DNA from: an uncultured Eubacterium sp.
GTDB lineage: Bacteria > Bacillota > Clostridia > Lachnospirales > Lachnospiraceae
Direction: 5' to 3'
NCBI GenBank assembly: GCA_910586445.1
Contig: CAJUHV010000045.1
Location: 1-31,325 of the forward strand
Length of the DNA: 31,325 bases
Positions 25,012 to 31,325 of this stretch are shown here, piece by piece (position 1 is the first letter of the stretch; the number at the start of each line of letters is the position of its first letter). The position numbers were made by a program, and so were the translations under genes. The notes under the pieces are model-generated. The model searched no databases and was not told where the DNA came from. It saw only the letters and a program-made list of their open reading frames with translations.

Positions 25012-26253
25012 ATGTTAACACAATTTACAGTTAAAAATTATAAAAGTATCAGGGATGAAATTACTTTAGATATGCAGGCGGCAGCGATTTCAGAGCATGA
25101 GGATGCAGTTATAAAGATTCTAGATCCAGAGAGTCATGAGGCTGTTGAATCTTTTCTGCCGGTATCTGTATTATATGGGCCGAATGGAAGTGGAAAATCG
25201 AATGTACTAGAAGCACTGCATACACTGGAATCCAAGGTGCTCAGGCCAATATGTGCCGTATGTCCAAATGATGACTGCAGCAATAAAGGGAAAAAGATGC
25301 CTATAAAACCATTCTTATTTTCAGAGACGAGTAAAAACGAGCCGACGGAATTTGAAATATTTTTTAGGACGGACGAGGCTGAATATAGATATATTCTGCA
25401 TATAAAAAATGACAATGTAGTATATGAGAGTCTGGATAGAGTAAAGATTGAGACGGGCAGGCGCTCTGCACTATTTGTCAGGGAAAAAGATTTGATAAAT
25501 TTAAAAGGCGCATTTTCTAGAATCAGGATCAGTGATGAAATGTCGGACACGCTGCCTATGTTATCATATCTAGGAATTACGTATCAAAGAAATAAGATTG
25601 TGAAAGATATCTTTCGTTGGTTTGAACAAGAAATTGATTTTTTGAATTATGGAAATCCACTGCAGGAAATGGGGATGGCGATAGCGGAATCTGATACTCT
25701 GAAAAAGCTGATTTTAAAAATGATTCAAGAAATGAATATGGATATAGAGAATTTTAGGGTTGAAGAAAAAGAAGAGGAACTGCAGGTATATATGCAGCAT
25801 AACGTAGACGGGTATATTCAAGAAATAGATCTTGCTGATGAGTCAAGCGGAACACAGAAATTATTCGGCCTGCTGCCATTTATTGCAAAAAGTCTGGTGT
25901 TTGGGACAACGCTTGTGATTGATGAGTTAGATGCAAAAATACATCCCCTGCTGCTTCGGTATGTAATTGAATTGTATACAGATCCAGTATCAAACAAAAA
26001 GGGCGGGCAGCTGATCTTTACCTCTCATGATTTATCAACTATGAACAGTGAGGTTTTTCGCAGAGATGAAATATGGTTTGTAGCAAAAGGGCATCAGCAG
26101 AATTCCAAGCTCTATTCATTAGTAGAATTTAAAAATAAAAATGGAGAGTCAGTAAGAAAAGATGCAAAGTTTGACAAACAATATCTTGAGGGGAAATATG
26201 GCGCAGATCCATATCTGAGAAAGATTATTGATTGGAGTGAAATAAATGCCTAA
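25012..26253 (+). CDS. AAA/ABC-type ATPase, RloA/AbiLi-like (putative phage defence)
   Basis: A 413-residue ATPase of the SMC/ABC-like group (AAA15/COG1106 type). GGAGG lies 9 bases before the ATG. Seen directly: MLTQFTVKNYKSIRD at the N-terminus, Walker A GPNGSGKS (56-63), signature-like DESSGTQKLFG (276-286), Walker B LVIDELDAKIHP (301-311) and the switch His in FTSHDLSTMNS (His339). A Cys group, CAVCPNDDC (81-89), follows the first helix and might bind a metal. The following RloB gene overlaps by 8 bases, which strongly suggests a two-protein system. Pairs of this kind are known as RloAB and as the abortive infection system AbiL of Lactococcus. Phage defence is therefore inferred from gene pairing, not shown. 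Confidence 0.85.
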   Translation: MLTQFTVKNYKSIRDEITLDMQAAAISEHEDAVIKILDPESHEAVESFLPVSVLYGPNGSGKSNVLEALHTLESKVLRPICAVCPNDDCSNKGKKMPIKPFLFSETSKNEPTEFEIFFRTDEAEYRYILHIKNDNVVYESLDRVKIETGRRSALFVREKDLINLKGAFSRIRISDEMSDTLPMLSYLGITYQRNKIVKDIFRWFEQEIDFLNYGNPLQEMGMAIAESDTLKKLILKMIQEMNMDIENFRVEEKEEELQVYMQHNVDGYIQEIDLADESSGTQKLFGLLPFIAKSLVFGTTLVIDELDAKIHPLLLRYVIELYTDPVSNKKGGQLIFTSHDLSTMNSEVFRRDEIWFVAKGHQQNSKLYSLVEFKNKNGESVRKDAKFDKQYLEGKYGADPYLRKIIDWSEINA

Positions 26254-26944
26254 AAAAGTTGGAACACAGAATTGGAGAAAGAAAAGAATACAAGACAATT
26301 TAGAGAAAAAAGAATTTAGGTATTATATATTTTGTGAAGGAGAGCAGACAGAACCGAACTACTTTAGGGAAATGAAGCATCTGATTGAATCAGATCCGAT
26401 CTATAAGAATACTGTACTTGTTGAGATCGAGCCATGTGCAGCAGAAACCATGCGTGTTATTAAGAAAGCAGAGGAGTATGTCAAGAAAAATAAACTGCAG
26501 AAAGGACAAATTTGGTGTGTATATGACAAAGACAGTTTTCCTAAGAGTGATTTTAATGGAGTAGAGGAAAGAGCACAGAAGCTTAATCAGCAAAACTATA
26601 ATATTCAGTATTATACTGCATGGAGCAATGAATGTATTGAGATATGGTTTATTCTGCATTTTGATCATTATTTGTCAAATAATCACCGTACAGAATATAT
26701 TAAGTATCTAAATAGGAAGTTTAAAGAGTTAGGAATTGGGAAATATGAAAAAAATCTACAGAATATTTTCGATATTCTGCATAAGCATGGAAATCCTAAA
26801 TTGGCGATTCGTTATGCAAAAAGGATTATCGGGCAGAATAATGGGAAATCTAGTGCTATGATTGCGCCAGGTACAAAGGTTTACGCATTGGTTGAAGAAT
26901 TAGCAAAATATCTGCCGGAAGATATTAAGAAAAAATTTTTATAA
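26246..26944 (+). CDS. RloB-family protein (AbiLii-like)
   Basis: A 232-residue RloB-like protein, probably effector partner of the ATPase. It shows a Toprim-like layout: YYIFCEGEQTEPNYF (Glu31, Glu33) and later WCVYDKDSFP (Asp94, Asp96), followed by the family block AWSNECIEIWFILHFDHY (125-142). Toprim folds cut or religate nucleic acid using such acidic residues with Mg2+; the substrate here is unknown. The ATG lies inside the end of the ATPase gene, so translation is coupled. The basic N-terminus (KKVGTQNWRKKR) may help bind nucleic acid. No separate terminator is evident after it. Confidence 0.87.
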   Translation: MPKKVGTQNWRKKRIQDNLEKKEFRYYIFCEGEQTEPNYFREMKHLIESDPIYKNTVLVEIEPCAAETMRVIKKAEEYVKKNKLQKGQIWCVYDKDSFPKSDFNGVEERAQKLNQQNYNIQYYTAWSNECIEIWFILHFDHYLSNNHRTEYIKYLNRKFKELGIGKYEKNLQNIFDILHKHGNPKLAIRYAKRIIGQNNGKSSAMIAPGTKVYALVEELAKYLPEDIKKKFL

Positions 26945-27005
26945 GCACGAAATATTTTTATCCAGATTTTTAGCGTTATACAAATTGCTTGAACCCAGAT
27001 ACAGA

Positions 27006-27034
27006 TTGATGTAAATACGCAAATATGATAAAAT
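27006..27034 (+). promoter_or_regulatory. Promoter of the ABC exporter/two-component operon
   Basis: TTGATG (27006-27011) and TAAAAT (27029-27034) with a 17-base spacer, 63 bases before the ABC start codon. Confidence 0.6.
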
Positions 27035-27097
27035 TTGTTAGAAAATTATGTATTTTAACAAAGAATACAATAACTCAAAGAAAGGATCGTCTTATTT

Positions 27098-28861
27098 ATG
27101 ATTACGCATAATCAAAAAGCAGCACCACCAGCCAAAAGGAGCGTCCTGCGCCGTCTTGCCGGGTATTACAGGCCGTATTTAAAAGTGTTTTGGACAGATA
27201 TGTTTTTTGCATTTGTATCTGCCGTGGCGGCACTGGTCATTCCGCTGGTAGTGCGGTATGTGACATCCACGATTGTGGATATGGAGGCAGGCAGGGCGCA
27301 GGAGATGATCATAAAGCTGGGATTGTTTATGCTGGCGCTTGTGCTTGTGCAGTGGTACAGTAATTATTATATTTCAAACTATGGACATGTGATGGGGGCA
27401 AAGATCGAGTATGATATGCGGGCGCAGATTTTTGACCATTACCAGAAGATGTCTTTTTCATTTTATGATGAGCAGAAGGTCGGGCAGCTGATGTCGCGTG
27501 TGACGAGCGACTTATTTGACATTACGGAGCTGCTGCACCATGGGCCGGAAAATGTGGCGATATCGCTGATAAAAATTATCGGAGCGTTTATTATTTTATT
27601 TTCGATAAATCCATATCTGGTAGTGGCAGCGTTTGCGCTGGTGCCGTTTATGCTTATTTTTGCGTATGTATGCAATAAGCGCATGAAGCTGGCATTTAAA
27701 AAGAACCGGGAGAAAATAGCGGAGATTAACAGCCAGATCGAGGATAATCTCTCGGGAATACGTGCAGTGAAATCATTTGCAAATGAAGATATGGAAAATC
27801 ATAAGTTTCAGATGGGAAACGACGGGTTTCTGGCAGCCAAGAAAAACAGCTATTATTATATGGGGCTGTATCATTCCGGGCTGACGGCATTTACGGCAAT
27901 GATCAACGTGCTGGTAATTGTATGCGGCGGGCTGATGGTTACGCGTGGAATTGTGAATGTAACGGATTTTGTTACGTTTTTACTGTATATCAATGTATTT
28001 ACAGATCCGGTCAAGACATTGATCGATTTTACAGAGCAGTTTCAAAACGGATATTCGGGCTATGAGCGTTTTATCCAGATGCTGGATATTATGCCGGATA
28101 TAGAGGATGCGCCGGATGCGGTAAATCTGGAAAATGTGCAGGGCAATATTTCCTTTGAGGATGTATCGTTCCAGTATTCGAAAGAAAACGGCACTGTGCT
28201 GGAGCATATTGACTTATATGTCCCGGCGGGGGAATATGTGGCGCTGGTCGGGCCTTCGGGCATTGGAAAAAGCACGCTGTGCAGCCTGATTCCGCGGTTT
28301 TATGAGGTATCTGCCGGGCGGGTGCTTGTAGACGGGCAGGATGTGCGCAGCCTGCATTTGAAAAGCCTGCGCGACAATATCGGCATTGTGCAGCAGGATG
28401 TTTATCTGTTTGCGGGAACGGTGTACGATAACATTGCTTACGGCAGGCCGGGAGCGGATGCAGACGCGGTGGTTGAAGCGGCAAAAAATGCAAATGCACA
28501 TGAGTTTATTATGGAGCTGCCACAGGGATATGACACTGATATCGGGCAGCGCGGCATAAAGCTGTCTGGTGGGCAGAAGCAGAGGCTTTCGATTGCAAGG
28601 GTATTTTTGAAAAATCCGCCGATACTGATTTTTGATGAAGCTACTTCTGCGCTGGATAACGAGAGTGAAAAGGTCGTGCAGGAGTCGCTGGAAAAGCTGG
28701 CAGCGAACAGGACAACATTTGTGATTGCCCACAGGCTTACGACGATCCGAAATGCGCAGAACATACTTGTGCTGACAGAAAACGGGATTGAGGAGCAGGG
28801 AACGCACGAAGAGCTGCTGCAGAAAAACGGAGTTTATGCGGGGCTTTATCATATGAGGTAA
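27098..28861 (+). CDS. ABC transporter, fused permease and ATP-binding protein (exporter type)
   Basis: A 587-residue half transporter that should work as a dimer to export drugs, lipids or peptides. AAAGGA lies upstream of the ATG. Membrane domain: about residues 20-330 with six hydrophobic segments (for example AFVSAVAALVIPLVVRYV, then LGLFMLALVLVQWY, then ISLIKIIGAFIILFSI). ATPase domain: about 345-587 with Walker A GPSGIGKST (near 385), QQDVYLFAGTVYDNI (Q loop), signature LSGGQKQRLSIAR (near 489), Walker B ILIFDEATSALD (near 510) and the switch His in VIAHRLTT. All catalytic motifs are intact. A response regulator starts 36 bases downstream, so expression or activity is probably tied to a sensed compound. 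The substrate is unknown. Confidence 0.93.
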   Translation: MITHNQKAAPPAKRSVLRRLAGYYRPYLKVFWTDMFFAFVSAVAALVIPLVVRYVTSTIVDMEAGRAQEMIIKLGLFMLALVLVQWYSNYYISNYGHVMGAKIEYDMRAQIFDHYQKMSFSFYDEQKVGQLMSRVTSDLFDITELLHHGPENVAISLIKIIGAFIILFSINPYLVVAAFALVPFMLIFAYVCNKRMKLAFKKNREKIAEINSQIEDNLSGIRAVKSFANEDMENHKFQMGNDGFLAAKKNSYYYMGLYHSGLTAFTAMINVLVIVCGGLMVTRGIVNVTDFVTFLLYINVFTDPVKTLIDFTEQFQNGYSGYERFIQMLDIMPDIEDAPDAVNLENVQGNISFEDVSFQYSKENGTVLEHIDLYVPAGEYVALVGPSGIGKSTLCSLIPRFYEVSAGRVLVDGQDVRSLHLKSLRDNIGIVQQDVYLFAGTVYDNIAYGRPGADADAVVEAAKNANAHEFIMELPQGYDTDIGQRGIKLSGGQKQRLSIARVFLKNPPILIFDEATSALDNESEKVVQESLEKLAANRTTFVIAHRLTTIRNAQNILVLTENGIEEQGTHEELLQKNGVYAGLYHMR

Positions 28862-28897
28862 GGTAAAAGCCTGATTTTTGATTAACAGGGGATAATT

Positions 28898-29584
28898 ATG
28901 GGCAGGATATTCATTTTAGAAGACGAACAGAGCGTAAACCGCGGCATATCCTTTTCACTTGATAAGGCGGGGCATCAGACATGTGCCTGTTATACAATGC
29001 AGGAGGCAAAAGAGAAGCTGCTGCAGTTTCAGCCGGATCTGGTGATCTGCGACATAAACCTGCCGGACGGCAGCGGGCTGGATTTTATAGAATGGCTGAG
29101 GGGGCACCTGGATGCTTATATTATCTGTCTGACCGCATTAAATCAGGAGATGGATCAGGTGCTGGGCTATGAGGCCGGAGCAGATGATTATATTACAAAG
29201 CCGTTCAGCCTGTCGGTGCTGCTGTTAAAAATCGAAGCATTTTTTAAGCGCAGTGCAAAGGAGGGCGCAGCAGGCGTACTGCACAGCGGGGCGCTGCGTT
29301 TTAATCAGGGTGAAATGAAGCTGAGCATCGATGATCTGGAAGTATCGCTGTCTAAAAATGAGTGGAGGCTGCTTGGTTTGTTTTTAAACCACCCAAAGCA
29401 GATTTTGTCCAAGCGCCAGATTTTAGAGCATGTATTTGATATGGAAGGCGAGTTTGTAGATGAAAATACGCTGGCAGTAAATATCCGCAGGCTGCGGGAG
29501 AAAATAGAAAAAGAGCCTGCGAAGCCGGTATATATAAAAAATGTGCGCGGGCTTGGCTATGTGTGGGATGTCGATGTGAAGTAA
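28898..29584 (+). CDS. OmpR/PhoB-family response regulator
   Basis: A 228-residue transcription factor. Receiver domain (about 2-118): acidic pair Glu8/Asp9, phospho-acceptor Asp52 in ICDINLPDGSG, Thr79, and Lys101 in YITKPF. Winged-helix DNA-binding domain (about 130-226): SKNEWRLLGLF, LSKRQILEHVF, VNIRRLREKI and the terminal wing VRGLGYVWDV. AGGGGA lies before the ATG. It sits between an ABC exporter and a histidine kinase, with 36-base gaps on each side, and probably regulates this operon and perhaps the ABC gene at 31127. Confidence 0.96.
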   Translation: MGRIFILEDEQSVNRGISFSLDKAGHQTCACYTMQEAKEKLLQFQPDLVICDINLPDGSGLDFIEWLRGHLDAYIICLTALNQEMDQVLGYEAGADDYITKPFSLSVLLLKIEAFFKRSAKEGAAGVLHSGALRFNQGEMKLSIDDLEVSLSKNEWRLLGLFLNHPKQILSKRQILEHVFDMEGEFVDENTLAVNIRRLREKIEKEPAKPVYIKNVRGLGYVWDVDVK

Positions 29585-29620
29585 TTGTAAAAGCATGATA
29601 TGAGGTAAAGAAAATGCAGT

Positions 29621-30937
29621 ATGAAAAAATATAAACATATGGCAGTCTGGACTGCGGCATTGGCCGGGATCCTTTTAGCCGTGAATGTATGCTTTGATTT
29701 ATGCTGTTATTGGAACTACAGGGACAAGATCGCTATATTAGAACAGGTCACGGCGTTTGATGAGCAGTCTAAGCTGAATCAGATCAATCAGATAGATCAG
29801 ATAGATCAGATAGATCTGATCGATCTGATCATAGGGCTGATACGGTCTGAAAATTTTGGAGACAGGCAGCCAGAATCTGAAAAGCTGTCAGAGATCTTAG
29901 AGCAGTATGGTTATGACAAGAATTTTCATAACAGATATTATATTGACTTTGTAAGACAATGCGCAGCCGCCGCAGTGTGTTCTGTGATTCTGGCCATTGC
30001 GGTGACAGGAATTTTCTGGCTGCAGGAAAGACGCTGGTATAAGATACAGGAGCAGTATTTTCTGGAGCTGGAGCGGTGTCTGATTAGCTTTCGGGAAAAT
30101 AAGGAGCCTGTCTGGGATATGCTGCAGGTGCCGGATACAGCGAAAGGGCTGGAGGATGCTCTGGTGCGTGTCAATGATCAGTTAGTGATGCTGGCAGATT
30201 ATTTAACACTGATGCGTGAACAGTCTTATATGGAAAAGGAAGAGACAAAAAGGCTTGTCACTGATATTTCACATCAGCTGAAGACTCCGGTTGCAGCGCT
30301 GGATACCTGTTTTTCTGTATTGGCGCAGCAGGATTTAAGCGTGGATGAAAGGGAAGAATTTGATCTAAGGTGCAGGAATGAGCTGGAGGGATTAAAGTCG
30401 CTTCTGGATTCTCTGATACAGATATCGCGGATGGAGGCGGGCATGATCCAGATCAAATGCAGGCAGGGGCTGATCCTGGATACTATCGTGAAAGCGGTAA
30501 ACAGGATTTATCCAAAAGCCTCTGATAAGCAGCAGGAGCTGGTATTTGATTATGCGCCGGAAATAGAGCAGCTGTTGATCGGGCATGATGCACAATGGAT
30601 GTGTGAGGTATTTATCAATATATTGGATAATGCGGTCAAATACAGTCCGGCGGGCAGTGAAATCTGCATTGGAGTGCAGCAGTTTTATAGTTTTGTGCGC
30701 ATAGAAATCACAGATCAGGGAATCGGTATCCCAAAGCAGGAGCGGCATAAGGTATTCAAACGGTTTTACCGCGGAGGCAGCATGCAGGTGCGCAGGGAAA
30801 ACGGCTCTGGCGTGGGACTGTATCTGGCACGAAAGATTGTGGGCAGCCACCACGGGGTAATAAGCGTGCATACAAAATATGATAAAAATAAAAAACCTGC
30901 AGGCAGCAGGTTTATCGTACAGCTGCCGATCAGCTGA
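29621..30937 (+). CDS. Sensor histidine kinase with NQI/DQI repeat in the sensor region
   Basis: A 438-residue membrane kinase, the expected partner of the preceding regulator. Two membrane segments (about 8-29 and 113-134) frame an outer loop of about 83 residues. In this loop residues 53-70 are a run of NQI/DQI/DLI triplets. Cytoplasmic part: dimerisation box DISHQLKTPVAAL with His218, N box NILDNAVKYSP (Asn337), DQGIGIP (G1), FKRFYRGG (F box) and GSGVGLYLARKI (G2). GAGG (29602-29605) is better placed for an ATG at 29614, which opens only a six-codon frame (29614-29634) overlapping this start; the ATG at 29621 is the first one in frame. A perfect terminator follows. Confidence 0.93.
   Translation: MKKYKHMAVWTAALAGILLAVNVCFDLCCYWNYRDKIAILEQVTAFDEQSKLNQINQIDQIDQIDLIDLIIGLIRSENFGDRQPESEKLSEILEQYGYDKNFHNRYYIDFVRQCAAAAVCSVILAIAVTGIFWLQERRWYKIQEQYFLELERCLISFRENKEPVWDMLQVPDTAKGLEDALVRVNDQLVMLADYLTLMREQSYMEKEETKRLVTDISHQLKTPVAALDTCFSVLAQQDLSVDEREEFDLRCRNELEGLKSLLDSLIQISRMEAGMIQIKCRQGLILDTIVKAVNRIYPKASDKQQELVFDYAPEIEQLLIGHDAQWMCEVFINILDNAVKYSPAGSEICIGVQQFYSFVRIEITDQGIGIPKQERHKVFKRFYRGGSMQVRRENGSGVGLYLARKIVGSHHGVISVHTKYDKNKKPAGSRFIVQLPIS
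29777..29830 (+). repeat. 9-bp tandem repeat in the histidine kinase sensor loop
   Basis: Six successive 9-base units of the type AATCAGATC / GATCAGATA / GATCTGATC encode N-Q-I, D-Q-I and D-L-I triplets. The run also contains GATCAGAT/ATCTGATC inverted sequences that can pair. Copy-number changes would keep the frame. Confidence 0.85.
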
Positions 30938-30955
30938 CTGGTCGCGGCATACAGT

Positions 30956-30995
30956 AAATAATGCTTACAAAACTGTAAGCATTATTTATTTTTTT
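30956..30995 (+). terminator. Rho-independent terminator after the histidine kinase
   Basis: A perfect 14-bp stem AAATAATGCTTACA (30956-30969) with TGTAAGCATTATTT (30974-30987), four-base loop, then ATTTTTTTT. Confidence 0.95.
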
Positions 30996-31022
30996 GAAAG
31001 TGAGGCGTAAGGATGATATGGT
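30994..31022 (+). promoter_or_regulatory. Putative promoter of the second ABC ATPase gene
   Basis: TTGAAA (30994-30999) and TATGGT (31017-31022) with a 17-base spacer. It begins at the very end of the preceding terminator and lies just before the 17-bp repeats. Confidence 0.45.
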
Positions 31023-31040
31023 AGCATGTATATAGAAGCA

Positions 31041-31108
31041 TAGAGACATGATCAAAATAGAGACATGATCAAAATGGAGACATGATCAAAATGGAGACAT
31101 GATCAAAA
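31041..31108. repeat. Four tandem 17-bp repeats ahead of the ABC ATPase gene
   Basis: Four contiguous units of TAGAGACATGATCAAAA (two copies) and TGGAGACATGATCAAAA (two copies), each with the palindrome TGATCA. They end 6 bases before the AAAGGA ribosome binding site, between the putative promoter and the start codon. Confidence 0.92.
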
Positions 31109-31126
31109 AGAAAGGACAATAAATTT

Positions 31127-31309
31127 ATGAGCAGTGCGATCTTGCAGACAAAAGACCTATGTAAATATTACGGCAGCGGCGAAAACCAGGTCAAAGCGGT
31201 AGACCATATCAATCTGGAAATAAAGCAGGGGGAATTTGCAGCGATAGTTGGAAAATCCGGGTCAGGGAAAAGCACCATATGCACTAACTTTGTTGCTGCA
31301 AATTCATAA
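31127..31309 (+). pseudogene. Truncated ABC transporter ATPase (MacB/BceA-like N-terminus)
   Basis: The reading frame opens like an export or peptide-resistance ABC ATPase: LQTKDLCKYYGSGENQVKAV, then INLEIKQGEFAAIVGKSGSGKST (complete Walker A near residues 42-50). Right after GKST the family sequence (normally LLHMLGGLD) is lost, and the frame reads ICTNFVAANS and stops at 31309. The sequence from about 31275 looks foreign and ends in an extended -10-like GGTATAAT, so insertion of a mobile element whose body lies beyond the window is the simplest explanation. The gene has an AAAGGA ribosome binding site and follows a response regulator/kinase pair, as Bce-type transporters do. Whether the rest of the gene exists downstream cannot be seen. 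Confidence 0.7.
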
Positions 31310-31325
31310 AATTCATGGTATAATC

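Overview
The window looks like a chromosomal segment of a low-to-moderate GC anaerobic Firmicute, most likely Clostridia in or near Lachnospiraceae. This is inferred from an NADP-type glutamate dehydrogenase of clostridial type, a class B sortase with a TPKTGD-tailed BspA-like substrate, giant Ig/FN3 repeat surface proteins, AAA-ATPase/PD-(D/E)XK and Rpn-type nuclease genes, strong AGGAGG-type ribosome binding sites and TTGACA/TATAAT promoters. No 16S or other decisive marker is present, so the assignment is family-level inference.

Layout. 1-460: the 3' part of tRNA-Phe and a complete tRNA-Lys, each with a terminator. 570-1844: a secreted SGNH hydrolase whose stop codon lies at the edge of a palindromic repeat element (1841-2071). 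2169-6719: a six-domain c-di-GMP signalling protein followed by a single-pass membrane protein of unknown function. 6918-11190: an accessory patch with a frameshifted AAA-ATPase/PD-(D/E)XK pseudogene, a second palindromic element (8616-8783) and two Rpn-family nuclease/transposase-like genes. 11191-12428: mostly non-coding, with a 44-residue membrane peptide behind a structured leader and a further long imperfect hairpin just before the adhesin operon. 12429-23259: a three-gene surface operon of a 2693-residue repeat protein, a class B sortase and a BspA-type leucine-rich-repeat protein with a sorting signal, closed by a strong terminator. 23471-24805: glutamate dehydrogenase. 25012-26944: an overlapping ATPase/RloB pair resembling RloAB/AbiL phage-defence systems. 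27098-30937: a fused ABC exporter, an OmpR-type response regulator and a histidine kinase. 31127-end: the start of a second ABC ATPase that breaks off right after its Walker A motif.

How the parts may connect. The membrane protein at 5292 and the sortase at 20519 share an ungapped N-terminal domain of about 65 residues, predicted cytoplasmic, followed by a charged linker and one membrane segment. One partner sits beside the c-di-GMP protein and the other inside the sortase/adhesin operon, so the domain may tie surface display to a cytoplasmic signal or assembly factor; that link is inference. The palindromic elements (two full copies, one abutting partial end, and a terminator hairpin that shares their tip sequence) are the clearest unexplained DNA-level structure and look like a non-autonomous mobile or terminator-like repeat family.
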